Below the pieces are notes generated by a model that saw nothing but the letters and a program-made list of their open reading frames with translations, was not told where the DNA came from and ran no database searches. The position numbers were made by a program, and so were the translations under genes. A stretch of DNA of 64,000 nt from Ovis canadensis. Lineage: Eukaryota > Chordata > Mammalia > Artiodactyla > Bovidae. Numbering within the stretch: position 1 is the stretch's first letter; every line of letters starts with the position of its first letter. The stretch spans positions 36,100,501-36,164,500 of the forward strand of contig NC_091251.1 in assembly GCF_042477335.2 (NCBI RefSeq), written 5' to 3'. This document shows, piece by piece, positions 24,175-36,365 of this stretch.

Positions 24175-24965
24175 TTTTTTATTGCAGCTATAACAACTTT
24201 ACTACAAACTTAGAAGTTTACCCAACATAAATCTATCTTCTTACAGCTCTGTCAGTAGTTCAACACAAATTTCACTGAGCTAAAAATCAAAGGTCAACAG
24301 GGATACACTGCTTTCTCCTTCTTCTTCGTCCCAGGTTTATGGAGGACTCATTGACAAAAATTGAATATATTTAAACCGTACAACATGATAATTTGATTAT
24401 TATCACAATCAATTCTATTAACACATCCATCACCTTATACAGTTACCGCGCATCTGTCTGTGTGTCTGTCTGGTGAGGATACTTAGGACCTGTTCTCTCA
24501 ACAATTGTCAAGTATACAATAGGGTATTATTAACTATTGTCCTTGTGCTATACATTAAATCCCCAGAACTTATTCATCTTACAACTGAAAGTTTGGCTGA
24601 ATTATTTTCTGAAGGCAATAGAAGAGAATCCGTTTCCTTCCCTTGTTCAGTTTCTAGGAGCACCCAAATTCCTGAGTCCGTGAGCCCCTCCTCTGCCTTG
24701 CAGGCCAGCAGCATCGAACTTCTCTGGCTTCTACAGCCATGCCTGCCTCTGATCCTCCTGTTTCCCTCTTCTGTCTCCAAGAGCATTTGGATTACATTAG
24801 GTCCACCTGGATGATCTAGGCTACTATTTCTATCTCAAAGTCAGCTGACTAGCAAACCTTAATCCCTGTTTGCTGTTCAACCTAGAATATTAACAGGTTC
24901 CAGAGACTGGATGTAAACGTCTTTGGGGGACTGTTAACTTTGTTTACCACATCACCTGTAACCCT
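24175..24965 (+). repeat. Ancient interspersed element split by an L1 fragment
   Basis: Two pieces (about 24175-24335 and 24617-24965) appear to belong to one old element; landmarks are attgcagctataacaacttt, gagaatccgtttccttccct and caggttccagagactggatg. Antisense L1 3' UTR (about 24352-24615, tccatcaccttatacagtta) lies between them. I do not name the family. Confidence 0.5.
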
Positions 24966-25134
24966 TTCTTCTTTCCTTTGTCGCAAATTCCAAAAAGTTC
25001 TCACTAAATTTAGTATTTCATTGTAATAACTAATTCATCACTATTTCCTGGTACATGTAATTACTCTAATTCTTATAAATTCTCCTTTCTCTTTTATTGA
25101 ACATTACTATTTCTTACATTTTGATATTTAAGTG

Positions 25135-25256
25135 TTAGTCGCTCAGTCATGCCCGACTCTTCACGACCCCATGGACTGCAGCTCACCAGGTTCCTCTGTC
25201 CATGAGATTTTCCAGGCAATGATACTGGAGTTGGTTGCCATTTCCTTCTCCATTTT
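25135..25256 (-). mobile_element. Bov-tA SINE, partial
   Basis: gttagtcgctcagtcatgcc to gccatttccttctcc. The tRNA-like head is absent. Confidence 0.85.
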
Positions 25257-25399
25257 TACATTAAAGGCTACCATAAATCACATTTTTATGAAATAGAAAA
25301 GGAACAATTTCAGACCAATAACCACCACAATGTAGATTCAAACATTCTTCACAGAATAGCAAAATGTGAAAACAACAGTCAGTAATGTTTTTTTAAAAA

Positions 25400-25735
25400 A
25401 TAATTCATTATGGCCATATAAAGTTTATCCCAACAGAGCAAAGAAGTCAGGCATAAAAGCGTACATACTGTATGATTCGATTTACATGAAACTCTAGGAA
25501 AGACAAACTTAGTTTACAGCAAGAAAAAATCAGATGCTTGGGTGCTTGGGTGGGGATGAGATTATTGGCTGGGAAGGCTCTGAAGAAATTTTGGGGGGTG
25601 ATAGAAATGTTCTATATCTTGACTAGGGAGATAGTTGCATGAGTGAACCTTTGTCACAGTTTATCAAACTGTACAATTAAAATAAGTGCATTTTATGTAA
25701 TTAACTTCTACCTTAACAAAGTTTATTTTTAAGTA
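25400..25735 (+). repeat. Ancient L1 3' end
   Basis: catactgtatgattcgattt and caaactgtacaattaaaata are L1M 3' sequence in sense. Confidence 0.7.
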
Positions 25736-25856
25736 AGTTCCAATATATCTCCGCCTTGATTTTGTAAAAATAAAGTACTACCAAAAGTACAGAATGTGTG
25801 TAGAGATAAATAAGAGAATCACTTTCAAAGTGACAAAGTTTAATTCAATATAAATA

Positions 25857-26078
25857 TGTTGCTGTTGTTGATTTAACTGCTAAGTCATGTCCAATTCTTT
25901 GAGATCCATGGACTGTAGGCTGCTAAGCTCCTCTGCCCATGGAATTTCCCAGACAAGAATACTGGAGTGGCTTGCCATTCCCTTCTCAAGGGAATCTTCC
26001 CAACCCAGGGATTGAACTCACATCTCCCTGCACTGGCAAATGGATTCTTTATCTCTGAGCAACGAGGGAAGCCACTAA
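25857..26078 (-). mobile_element. Bov-tA SINE
   Basis: gttgctgttgttgatttaac through gagcaacgagggaagccac. It is about 430 bases downstream of the OR4E2 stop. Confidence 0.88.
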
Positions 26079-26504
26079 ATATCATATAAAGCTTAAATAA
26101 ACACTTTGAAAATACATTCGAAAGCAGGATCACTGTAATGTATAAAACATAGGTGTAATGTACAGCTTCCCAGAGGCAAAACCTACAGAACTGTACAAAT
26201 CAAACAAGTAGGTTCTCTCAGAACTCTCCCTGTTCCTAAAACTAAGACTATGCCCCCAAAGTCTGTGTGTTCTTTCACTGGTGAAACTAGAAGTTTTCTT
26301 TAAACTTGTCCAGATCCTTTTCTCTTACATGCGACAACATGTATCTTTTCCTTTATTTAAGTAATAGTTGTTAAGTCCCCCTCTTTAGTACAGAAGTCTG
26401 GCCTGAAATGACTCTCCAGTTCATTTCACCTAACAACTTTGATTTCTTACCCTTAGTCACTCATGAAACATATGACCAAAATAATATCTGTAATTCCAAG
26501 TCCA
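26079..26504. other. OR4E2 3' flank, no separate feature seen
   Basis: Directly past the OR4E2 stop on its strand; likely 3' UTR and flank. No repeat recognised. Confidence 0.45.
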
Positions 26505-27443
26505 TCATGTACATGATTTCATGGAAAAAACTCTCTGCCTGAGATGCTTCAAGGCATTTTTCACTTCCTCATTCCTCAAGGTGTAAATGAGGGGATTCAG
26601 CACAGGGGTGACCAGCGTGTAGAAGACAGATACCACCTTGTCACTGGAGAAGTTGGTGTCTGGATGAGTGTAGAGGAAGATACACGGCCCAAAGAAGAGG
26701 GCAACCACCAGGAAGTGGGCTGAGCAGGTTGACATGGCTTTCCTGCGCCCTTCAGCTGACTGTTTTCTAAGAGACACCAAGATGACCGTGTAGGAGGTGA
26801 CCAAAGCCAGAAAACAGAAGAGGGAGATGGTCCCACTATTGGACACGATCAGCATTCCTGTGAGATATGTATCTGTGCAGGCCAGCTTGATGACAGGAGG
26901 AACATCACAGAAGTAACTATCAATTATGTTGGGGCCACAGTAAGGTAGGCGAATGGTCAAGAAGGTCTGCATCAGTGAGTGAACGGTACCCCCCAACCAG
27001 AGAGCAAAGACAAGCTGTACGCAGACCCTCATGTCCATCACATTGGGGTAGTGTAATGGCGCACAGATGGCTACATAACGATCATAGGCCATAACGGTCA
27101 GCAGAAAGATCTCAGCACAGGCAAACAGATGTAGGAAGAAGAGCTGTGCAATGCAATGATCAAAGGAAATGGTCTTCCTCTCCAAAAGCAAACCCTCCAG
27201 CATCTTGGGCACAGTGACAGATGAGTGGCAGATGTCAATAAAGGACAGATTGCTCAGGAAGAAATACATGGGGGTATGAAGACGTGGAGTAAAGACTATG
27301 GTAACCATGATCAGAATGTTCCCCAAAAGGGTTAGCACATACATGACTGAGAATGCCATGAAAAATAATATCTGCAGTACCCAGTTATCAGTGAGTCCCA
27401 AGAAGACAAATTGAGTCACTCTTGTTTGGTTCAGAGCATCCAT
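26505..27443 (-). CDS. OR4E2: Olfactory receptor OR4E2, intact
   Basis: This is a complete single-exon odorant receptor of 312 residues, about the length of human OR4E2 and very similar to it as I recall that protein. Seen: NQT glycosylation site at residues 5-7, GN in TM1 (41-42), LHTPMY (55-60), Cys97 and Cys179 for the extracellular disulfide, MAYDRY (118-123), SY (217-218), KAMSTCSAHF (235-244) and PVLNPLIY (280-287). The start is the ATG at 27443, giving MDALNQT. An in-frame ATG 15 codons upstream is less likely, because that stretch reads through a poly-T tract and a probable AAG/G splice acceptor at about 27458-27472. No coding damage is visible. The gene converges on OR4E1 and lies between it and TRAV1, the same relative position as in human. 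Its promoter and first exon are expected at higher coordinates but were not identified. Confidence 0.95.
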   Translation of the reverse strand: MDALNQTRVTQFVFLGLTDNWVLQILFFMAFSVMYVLTLLGNILIMVTIVFTPRLHTPMYFFLSNLSFIDICHSSVTVPKMLEGLLLERKTISFDHCIAQLFFLHLFACAEIFLLTVMAYDRYVAICAPLHYPNVMDMRVCVQLVFALWLGGTVHSLMQTFLTIRLPYCGPNIIDSYFCDVPPVIKLACTDTYLTGMLIVSNSGTISLFCFLALVTSYTVILVSLRKQSAEGRRKAMSTCSAHFLVVALFFGPCIFLYTHPDTNFSSDKVVSVFYTLVTPVLNPLIYTLRNEEVKNALKHLRQRVFSMKSCT

Positions 27444-27627
27444 CCAATGAGCTTCCAAAGGACCTTGTGGGGGAAAAAAAAAAAACATGAACAGTAATTT
27501 AGCCTTAATGTTATAGGAGTGGAACTAACAGAAGTGACTCTGAATTTCTATCTGGGTTACTTATTTATTATCATGGTATGTAGAGTATAAGATCAATTTA
27601 ATTGCAATTGTTATAATATATCCAGTC

Positions 27628-27845
27628 TTCCTTGGTGGTTCAGTCGGTAAAGAATCTGCCTGCAATGAAGGAGACTGCTTGCAATATAGGAGACCCAGGT
27701 TTGATCCCTGAGTCAGGAAGATCCCCTGGAGAAGGATGACAACCCACTCCAGTATTCTTGCCTGAAAAATCCGATTGATACAGAAGCCTGACGGGCTGCA
27801 GTCCCTGGGGTTGCAAGAGTCAGACACGACTTAGCAACTAGACTA
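27628..27845 (+). mobile_element. Bov-tA SINE
   Basis: The tRNA-Glu-like head (cttccttggtggttcagtcg) is followed by the BovA body and gacttagcaact. It lies about 185 bases upstream of the OR4E2 start codon. Confidence 0.9.
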
Positions 27846-27849
27846 CATA

Positions 27850-28260
27850 TTATACCCAGTATATATCAGGAGCCATTCCATGCACTTTATATACACCATT
27901 CTGTTTAGCCATAACTCTACCATTGCATTGGCTTCCGCACTGGCTCAGCAATAAAGAGTCTGCCTGCAATGCAGGAACCGCAAGAGATGTGGGTTTGATC
28001 CCTGGGTGGGGAAGATCCCCTGGAGCAGGGCATGGAACCGCCTCAGTATTCTTGCCTGGAGAATCCCATGGACAGAGGAGCCTGGCAGGCTACAGTCCAT
28101 AGGGTCACAGATAGTCAGACAGGACTGAAGCAACTTAGCACACATGAACACACCATTGCATAAGTGTTATTGTTCCTGTCTTGCAGGTAAGCAAGCTCTA
28201 CAAGAATAAATAAATTGCCCAAAACCCTTAGCCACGAGTTGGGTGATTTTTTTCATTTCA
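27850..28260 (+). repeat. MIR SINE split by Bov-tA
   Basis: MIR pieces at about 27850-27928 and 28152-28260 surround a Bov-tA. accattgcat is duplicated at 27919-27928 and 28152-28161. Confidence 0.65.
27929..28151 (+). mobile_element. Bov-tA SINE with 10-bp target duplication
   Basis: tggcttccgcactggctcag through acttagcacacatgaac, between two copies of accattgcat. Confidence 0.9.
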
Positions 28261-28679
28261 GTCTAACCCACAGGCAACACCAATTTAGGATTCTAAAATA
28301 CCACTCCCAGCTAAAATCATTCACTATTCCACTCTTTCTATCAAAAATACCTTCAAAGCCTGCAACTGTCTGCTACATTTATTTTTCAGGTACAGGATCT
28401 TCTCTCCAACCAAGCATGCTACCTCCATCTTGTTACTTTCCAAAATCCTTGTTCACATGTGGTGAATTCATATAACTATAATGTTTGGCCTTCACTTCCC
28501 TAAGCCTCAGTTTTCTGAACTGTAGCATAGGAACTAGACATCTTTTCTATGTGATTAGTTGTAGCAGATGTCTAGGTCTTCTGTCAAAAAGATCAAGAGA
28601 AAAGCCAGGGTTTGGGAAGAACTTCTGACTCTGAAGGATATCATAAAAAATTGAAGCTCATATATATGTTTTAGAAAAA
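28261..28679. other. Unassigned DNA
   Basis: A possible MIR trace near 28490-28560 (ccctaagcctcagttttctg); otherwise nothing recognised. Confidence 0.4.
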
Positions 28680-29175
28680 ATCTAAACAACTGACAAAAGA
28701 TTAATTTCCAAAATATGCAAGCAGCTCATATAGCTCAATACCAGAAAAACAAACAACCCAATCAAAAAGTGGTAAAAACACCTAAACAGACATTTCTCCA
28801 AAGAAGACATCCAGATGGCTAACAAATACATGAAAAGGTGCTCAATATAGCTCATTATTAGAGAAATGCAAATCAAAACTACAATGAGATATCACCTCAT
28901 ACCAATCAGAATGGCCATCATCAAAAAGTCTAAAAACAATAAATGCTGGAGAGAATGTGGAGAAAAGGAAATGCTCTTGCACTGTTGGTGGCAATGTAAA
29001 TTGGGACACCCACTGTGAAGACAGTATGGAGATTCCTTAAAAAAACTAGAAGTAAAACCACCATAGGACCCAGCAATCTCACTCCTAGGCATATACCCTG
29101 AGGAAACCAAAATTGAAAAAAACACATGTATCCCATCATTCCTTGCAGCACTATTTACAATAGTTAGAACCTAGA

Positions 29176-29339
29176 TTCACTTTCACTTTTCACTTTCATG
29201 CCTTGGAGAAGGAAATGGCAACCCACTCCAGTGTTCTTGCCTGAAGAATCCCAGGGATGGGGAAGCCTGGTGGGCTGCCATCTGTGGGGTCGCACAGAGT
29301 CGAACACAACTGAAGCAACTTAGCAGCAGCAGCAGCAAC
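29176..29339 (+). mobile_element. BovA2 half-unit nested in L1
   Basis: ttcactttcacttttcactt linker, one monomer, and a cagcagcagcag tail. Confidence 0.88.
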
Positions 29340-29805
29340 AGATGTTCATCAACAGACACATGGACAAAGAAGTTGTGGTACATATACACAATGGAATCTT
29401 ACTCAGCCATAAAAAGGAACGCATTTGAGTCAGTTCTGATGAGGTGGATGAACTAGAACCTATTATACAGAGTGAAGTGAGTCAGAAAGAGAAAGATAAA
29501 TATCGTATTCTAATGCATATCTACGGAATCTAGAAAAATGGTACTGAAGGATTTATTTTCAGGGCAGCAATGGAGAAACAGACATGGAAAATAGACTTAT
29601 GGACATGGGGAGAGGGGAGGAGAGGGTGAGATGTAAGGAAAGAGTAATATGGAAACTTACATTACCATATTTAACATAGAGAGCCAATGGGAATTTGCTG
29701 TATGGCTCAGGAAACTCAAACAGAGGCTCTGAATCAACCTAGAGGGGTGGGGTAGGGAGGGAGATGTGAGGGAGGTTCAAAAGGGAGGGATATATGTATA
29801 CCTAT

Positions 29806-30056
29806 AACTCCAGTACTTTGGCCACCTCATGTGAAGAGTTGACTCATTGGAAGAAACTCTGATGCTGGGAGGGATTGGGGGCAGGAGGAGAAGGGGGCGA
29901 CAGAGGATGAGATGGCTGGATGGCATCACTGACTCGATGGACATGAGTCTGAGTGAACTCCGGGAGTTGGTGATGGACAGGGAGGCCTGGCGTGCTGCGA
30001 TTCATAGGGTCGCAAAGAGTCAGACACAGCTGAGCGACTGAACTGAACTGGTGGCT
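29806..30056 (+). mobile_element. BovB 3' terminus nested in L1
   Basis: ctccagtactttggccacct through gagcgactgaactgaactgg. L1 sequence resumes at ggctgattcatgttgagg. Confidence 0.88.
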
Positions 30057-30375
30057 GATTCATGTTGAGGTTTGACAGAAAACAACAAAATTCTGTAAAG
30101 CAATTATCCTTCAATTAAAAAATAAATTAAAAAAAAAAGAAAAAATCTAATGAAAAGCACTAAACTTTGGGATTGGCTGAAATTTTCAAAGCCAAGATAG
30201 TTTCCTTTATGTCCTCAGGCTGTTCCCAGGGGCAGCAGATGGTAGTTATTGCTTCTTTAGCTCCAGAGAAATTTATTTACTGTTAGTAAACAAAGTTTTT
30301 GCTCTGGTTTTAAAAAGAGGTGGGCTGAGACTTTGACAAAGGGTCACTTTAGAAAAATTACATAGCCTCTCTGAA

Positions 30376-31235
30376 CTTCAGTTCAGTTCACTTCAGTTCA
30401 GGCTCTCAGTCGTGTCTGACTCTTTGTGACCTCATGAACTGCAGCACGCCAGGCCTCGCTGTTCATCACCAACTCCTGGAGTCCACCCAAACCCATGTCC
30501 ATTGAGTCGGTGATGCCATCAAACCATCTCATCCTCTGTCGTCCCCTTCTCCTCCTGCCCTTAATCTTTCCCAGCATCAGGATCTTTTCAAATGAGTCAC
30601 CTTCACATCAGGTGGCCAAAGTATTGGAGTTTCAGCCTCAGCATCAGCCCTTCCAATGAACACCCAGGACTGATCTCCTTCAGAATGGACTGATTGGATC
30701 TCCTTGCAGTCCAAGGGACTCTCAAGAGTCTTTTCCAACACCACAGTTCAAAAGCATCAATTCTTCGGCACTCAGCTTTCTTTATAGTCCAACTCTCACA
30801 TCCATACATGATTACTGGAAAAATCATAGCCTTGACTAGATGGACCTTTGTTGACAAAGTAATGTCTCTGCTTTTTAATATGCTGTCTAGGTTAGTCATA
30901 ACTTTCCTTTCAAGGAGTAAGTGTCTTTTAATTTCATGGCTGCAATGACCATCTACACCATCTGCAGATTTTGGAGACCAAGAAAATAAAGTCAGCCACT
31001 GTTTCCCCTGTTTCCCCATCTATTTGCCATGAAGTGATGGGACTGGATGCCATGATCTTAGTTTTCTGAATGCTGAGCTTTAAGCCAACTTTTTCACTCT
31101 CTTCTTTCACTTTCATCAAGGGGCTCTTTAGTTCTTCACTTTCTGCCATAAGGGTGGTGTCATCTGCATATCTGAGGTTATTGATATTTCTCCTGGCAAT
31201 CTTGATTCCAGCTTGTGCTTCTTCCAGCCCAGTTT
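30376..31235 (-). mobile_element. BovB LINE 3' fragment
   Basis: ttcagttcagttcacttcag through the antisense YADDTTLMAESEE segment (about 31140-31175). Frames on both strands are decayed RT. Confidence 0.92.
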
Positions 31236-31261
31236 CCTCATATGTACAAATCAATCCCTGG

Positions 31262-31366
31262 GTCACAACCTGCTACAGTATTCTTGCCTGGAAAAATGCC
31301 ACGGATAGAGGAGCCAGGCGGGCTATAGTCCATATAACCAGACACGACTGAAGCAACTTAGCACAT
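31262..31366 (+). mobile_element. BovA fragment
   Basis: acagtattcttgcctggaaa through gacacgactgaagcaactta, shortened in the middle. Confidence 0.8.
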
Positions 31367-31578
31367 AGGCACGAATGCACACAAACCTACTTCACAAACT
31401 GTTATTCAAGTGGCCAACATAGAGCCCAGAACTTGTAATGCATAAAAGTCTTCTTTATATTATAACTAAGAGATATCTACAAAATAACCATCCCAAAAAT
31501 CCCTAAGAGAGAAAATGTAGGTCATGTATTTAGTAGCCTAAAATAAGAACCGCAAAAGAGTAGGTGATAAAAAGTGAG

Positions 31579-31768
31579 AGGGACTTCCCTGGTGGACCGG
31601 TGGACTAAGACTACAGGCCCCCAATGCAGACGGCCTGTGTTCAATCCCTCGTTGGGGAACTAGATCCCACATACTGCAACTAAGAGTTCATATGCTGCAA
31701 CTAAAGAGCCTGCATGCAGGATCTTTTCTTGCATCCAGGATCATTTATTTGCATGCAGTGAAATAAAT
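31579..31768 (+). mobile_element. CHR-type SINE followed by GA-rich tail
   Basis: gagggacttccctggtggac head, ggggaactagatcccacata body and an aataaataaat tail. A GA-rich simple repeat follows at 31776-31808. Confidence 0.8.
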
Positions 31769-31829
31769 AAATATGAAAGAGAGAGAGAGAAAGAAAAAGA
31801 GAGAGGGATCACTGGTTAATCAAACAATA

Positions 31830-32150
31830 TTTAGTGAATGCTCCAACAGCATCTGTGCCCAAGGAATATTCTTTCCCCAGACTTCCCAGGGCTCTATCTT
31901 TCTCATTTTTAAGGTTTTATCTCAAATATGACCCTCGCATGGAGGCCCTGCAGACAACTATAACCAAAAGAACAACCTCTCACTTACACAATATCCTAGT
32001 CCATCTCTTTTGTAGCAATTATAAAGACTTGGAATTATCTAAATTATTTGCAGTCATATCTACTGTCTGCTTTTACAAATATAAACCCTTCGAGGACAAA
32101 GACTAGATCTCTTTGGTTTATGACTACATACCCAAAGCTTGTGTTCAGCA
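31830..32150 (+). repeat. L2-like LINE 3' end
   Basis: Ends with cttcgaggacaaagactaga, resembling the conserved L2 tail. Highly diverged. Confidence 0.5.
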
Positions 32151-32929
32151 GTGAATGAGATCCCAACTCCCAGCCATAATAAGTTCAGCAGTAACTAAGA
32201 CTTCCATGCTTTAAACTACAGAAGCCCCTGAAGAAATGCTAAGGAGTTTCTGCCCTAAAGAGTCCATAAAAACAAAAACATATACGATAAAAATAACAAC
32301 AAGTATACACTGCCAGTTGAAAGTAGACTTTAACAGTCTCCTGGTTTTTAAAGATTTTATTCTTCTGAAAAGATGCAGAGCACCTCCTTCAACTGTCCCA
32401 TTCTTTCTCTGTGTCTCTTCAACCTTTGCACTCTTTGTCCACCATCATGCTGATCTGTTTTATACTTATATTATATTTTATATCTATTCTATATTTTTTC
32501 TTATGCCTGAAAATAAAAAAGTCTGGAGGGCTGACGAAGTATAATCAAAAAGTTGGAGAGGTGAGGCACATTGAAATGACCAATATACCTGCAGGGAAGA
32601 AATGTACACAAAAAATTCTTAGTATTTGGTGACACATGATTAGTGCTATCTTGCTGTAAACGCATTAAATTTCACTCCTTCCTTGAGTCATCCAGTAAAC
32701 TCACAGATGGACTGACCCATAAATAATTTTGCAGATGGGGACCTTTAAGTGTAGAAACATAGAACAACAGTATTAGCTCAACAAATACTTTTGCATGATT
32801 ATAAACTCTCCAATATTTTAAATTACTACTTTTAGAAATTATTTATTAGAAATGAATTTACTAGCTCAAAAATTGTGACTCAAAATACAGTGTTGTCAAA
32901 CTGCTTTCCAAAATGTTGGCAGGGTTGAG
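32151..32929. other. Unassigned DNA
   Basis: The 102-codon frame at 32236-32544 has no recognisable domain. No confident repeat. Confidence 0.45.
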
Positions 32930-33045
32930 TTAATTTACTCATGGTCACTCACTTAGCAATTGGTTGGAACAGGATTTGAATTTCCTGTTCAAAAGATTTT
33001 CCTATTTCCAAAAGCCTACACTCTCAACCTCTGTGCCATGCTACT
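32930..33045 (+). repeat. MIR fragment
   Basis: catggtcactcacttagcaa then ggaacaggatttgaatttcc. Confidence 0.6.
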
Positions 33046-33865
33046 TAAAAGCAAAAAATATAAAATGTCCTTTAAGGAGGAAGAAAGTGCGAGTATGCAC
33101 CTCCTGAAGGAAGAGAAACATCTCATTCATAAAGTATGTGGCACAAAGGAGAAACTCACCAAATATTCCATGAACTAATTGAAAAAAATATTTGTAAAGT
33201 AACACTGAAATGAAGTTTCAAAATTTGGGAGGAAGTTGATCTGTGCATTAAAATATTTGTCTAGATTTTTAAGGAAAACCATAAAAATCTTATCTACAAA
33301 GGGGAAACTGAACAAAAAGGACTAGAGTCCCCACTGGATACCACTGTTGTTATATTGATGTATATTGGTATTCTTCATAAAATGCTACAAGAAAATAAAA
33401 ATCTGTCCCTTCCTATCCTTTCCCTGCCATCTGCCTTTCTCCCAAGAGCTCCACAATTCCCACACCAGCTCTGCAATGGAGACAGTAAGAATTTTCCCAT
33501 ATTTGAAATCACTCCTCTCAGAAGTATAGTGAAATGTCAGGGATCAAACATTGTAAGCAGCAGCCTCCTTTAACTTGTGAATCCCCAGTTTCAGTCCACT
33601 CATCCTTACTGTTTGCTCAGAGATACTCAAACCCCATCTTTACCTGCCTCTTCTCTCTTTGTTGCCACCTGATCTCTAGTTCAGCACTACAGGCTCAAGC
33701 CTTGGCAAAGACACACTTAGCGATGACTCCCTTTGCCAAGGAGAAACTGAGCTCCATCGCAGTAGACTATTATCGTTTTAGCTTCCAAAGGGAATCTGTA
33801 AAACCCTGAGTTGCCACGATCTTTTATTTTAACTTTTTGTGTTGTGTTAGGGTATGCGGGCTTCC
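33046..33865. other. Unassigned DNA
   Basis: Unique-looking with a C/T-rich middle (33410-33680). No gene seen. Confidence 0.45.
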
Positions 33866-34066
33866 CAGGTGTCACTAGTGATAAAGAATCCACCTACCAA
33901 TGCAGGAGACGTAAGAGATATGGGTTGGGAAGATCCCCTGAAGAAGGGAATGGCAATTCACTCCAGTATTTTGCCTGAAAAATTCCATTTACAGAGGAAC
34001 ATGGCAGGCTACATCCATAGCATCACAGTCGGACAGGACTGAAGTGACTTAGCACGCATGCATGCA
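33866..34066 (+). mobile_element. Bov-tA SINE
   Basis: cttcccaggtgtcactagtg head through gaagtgacttagcacgcatg. The body has small deletions. Confidence 0.88.
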
Positions 34067-34400
34067 TAGCCGATGAACAATGTTGTGGTAGTTTCAGGTG
34101 AACAGCGAAGGGACTCAGCCATACATATACATGCATCCATCCTCCCCCAAACCTCCCTCCTCCCCGTCAACCAGGCTGACACACAACATTGAGTAGATAG
34201 AGTTCCACATGCCATACAACGGGTCTTTGTTGGTTATCCATTTTGAATATAGCAGTGTGTACACGACCTTCCCGAACTCCCTAACTGTCCCTTCCCCCAG
34301 CCACCATAAGTTTGTTTTCTAAGTCTGTGAGTCTCTTTTTGCTTTGTGACCTCACTTGTGTCATTTCTTTTTAGATTCCACATTTAAGAGATGTTATATA
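34067..34400 (-). repeat. L1 3' UTR antisense
   Basis: aacaatgttgtggtagtttc, then cctccctcctccccgtcaac and gccaccataagtttgttttc. Confidence 0.65.
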
Positions 34401-34502
34401 CCTCCTTCTCTGATCTTGCTTGGAGCCATCTTGTATGAGAGAAGTGCCTGTGTCAGTTGAAAGCCAGGGGCTTAAACCCTAAAGAAGAGGAAGGCAGAAG
34501 CT

Positions 34503-34719
34503 CCTGAGTGAGTGAGTGAAGTCGCTCAGTCGTGCCCGACTCTTTGCAACCCCATCAATAGTAGCCTGCACCAAGCTCCTCCATCCATAGGATTTTCAAG
34601 GCAAGAATACTGGAGTGGGTTGCCATTTCTTTCTCCAGGCAATCTTCCCAACCCAGGGATCGAACCCAGGTCTCTCACGTTGTAGACAGATGCTTTACCA
34701 TCTGAGCCACCAGGGAAGA
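34503..34719 (-). mobile_element. Bov-tA SINE
   Basis: gagtgaagtcgctcagtcgt through catctgagccaccagggaag. Confidence 0.9.
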
Positions 34720-34949
34720 AGAGAGAAGACAGAAGCTCCTAGGGACACTCTAAACTTCGACAGCTTTATTTCTCTAATAAAGTGGGGTGCAGCTAAGTCC
34801 AGAGATGGTTTGTGGCTTGCCCAGCTTTTGCATGGCAGAACTGGGACTCTGTCCCAGTTCCCCTGCCCTTGGATTTTTCCACTACTCAGCAGTTGCCTCC
34901 ATAGAGCTGAGCTAGGTGAACTCCTAAATCTTTTAGTATTAATGTATTT

Positions 34950-35600
34950 TATTTAGTTTCCTTTTTAAAGATTTTATTCTTCACAGCATACTGCATTATC
35001 TTTTTAATGCCATAGACTCATTGTTTTTAGATATTTTCGATGTGAACCATTTTTTAAAGTCCTTATTGAATCTGTTACAATATTGTTTCTGTTTAAACAT
35101 TATGATTTGGACATTAATAACTGGTTTTCTATTTAAATAGTTTCACCTTTTTAATATTGGTCTCTTAATTTGTTAATCCCCTTCCTTCTCTATAAATTTT
35201 GCATTTCACCTTTTCAATACCCTTGCTTTCCTCTAGCCAAGAAAGGTAAAACTAAGCCTATTTGCCATTCCATTTCAATCATTAACTATTATGAACACCA
35301 TTAAAACTATATTTGAATAAGTCCCAGAATCTGTTACTCAAAGGCCATTCATTCATTCAACAAACATTTATTATAGAAAGCATTTATCTTTAGTTAATAT
35401 AAATAAATTGCATATTTTATGAAATATGACCTGATAATAACTTTAGGCTTAAAATTTTGTGTCAAGAATATGTAAAATTGTTTTGATTTTGGTAATCATG
35501 TCACAACATATATGTGCAGCAAATCACCACATTGTCACCTTAAATATATATACTTTTTATCTGTCAATTATACTTCAGTAAAGCTAGGGGAGAAAACAGA
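34950..35600. other. AT-rich stretch with weak CHR-tail and L1-end matches
   Basis: ttttttaaagtccttattga (near 35050) resembles the tail of a CHR SINE in reverse, and 35500-35600 (tgtcaattatacttcagtaa) resembles an L1 terminus. The remainder is unassigned. Confidence 0.4.
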
Positions 35601-35703
35601 AAAGTTTTTAAGGAGTTGTGTCCAATTAAATCCAGTTAATCTTACTTAGGTTCTACTATTGCCCTGCTGAGTTAAAAAACATTATCAAGTGAAGACCTGC
35701 ACT

Positions 35704-36205
35704 TCCCTGGTGGCTCAGGATCCCACATACCACAGAGCAACTAAGTCAATGGTGGTGGTTTAGTCGCTAAGTCATGTCCGACTCTTTGCGATCTCATGGA
35801 TTGTAGCCCACCAGGCTCCTCTGTCTGTGGGATTCTCCAAGCAAGAATACAGGAGTGGGTTGCCGTCTTTCTCCAGGGGGATGTTCTCCACCCAGAGATT
35901 GAACCCGGGTCTGCCTGCGCTGCAGGCAGATTCTTTACCGACTGAGTTACTTGGGACGCCCGCCAAGCCCATAGGCGGCAACTACTGACCCTGTGCTCTA
36001 GAGCCCAAGAGCAGCATCCACTGACCCCTTGCACCGCAACTACTGAAGCCCATGTTCCGCGACAAGAGAAACCACCTCAGTGAGAAGCCCAGGCACCGCA
36101 ACTGAAAGAATAGCTACTGCGCATCACGACTAGGGAAAAGCCCGCTGAGCAATGATGATACAGTACAGCCAAAAAGAAATAAGTAAATAAAAAAATTTAA
36201 AGGGT
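35704..36205 (+). mobile_element. CHR-type SINE split by Bov-tA
   Basis: acttccctggtggctcagga head, then the gagaagcccaggcaccgcaa body and aataagtaaat tail. A reverse Bov-tA sits within it at about 35746-35962. Confidence 0.85.
35746..35962 (-). mobile_element. Bov-tA SINE nested in CHR
   Basis: tggtggtggtttagtcgcta through gactgagttacttgggacgc. Confidence 0.88.
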
Positions 36206-36365
36206 GGATTTAAAAAAAAAAGTGAAGACCTATTTCATGCATTAATGTATCTAAAATTTTCGGTTCTTTTTACTCCTTTAGTCAACTTATCTCTCACTTG
36301 GGCAAGTCACTTGACTTTATATTCATTCTCTGGGAAGTAGGTAACAATTTTACCCCTTTAACTAT

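Larger units (their letters stand above)
28680..30130 (+). repeat. Older L1 3' portion with two nested insertions
   Basis: ORF2 C-terminal and 3' UTR sequence in sense (28680-29175, about 29340-29805, 30057-30130), split by a BovA unit and then a BovB 3' end. The ORF2 frame is broken many times. It ends in ttcaattaaaaaataaa. Confidence 0.85.

Noticed and set aside
27628-27700. tRNA gene
   Set aside because: The tRNA-Glu-like sequence is the head of a Bov-tA SINE, here and in every other Bov-tA copy; none folds as a clean standalone tRNA by eye.
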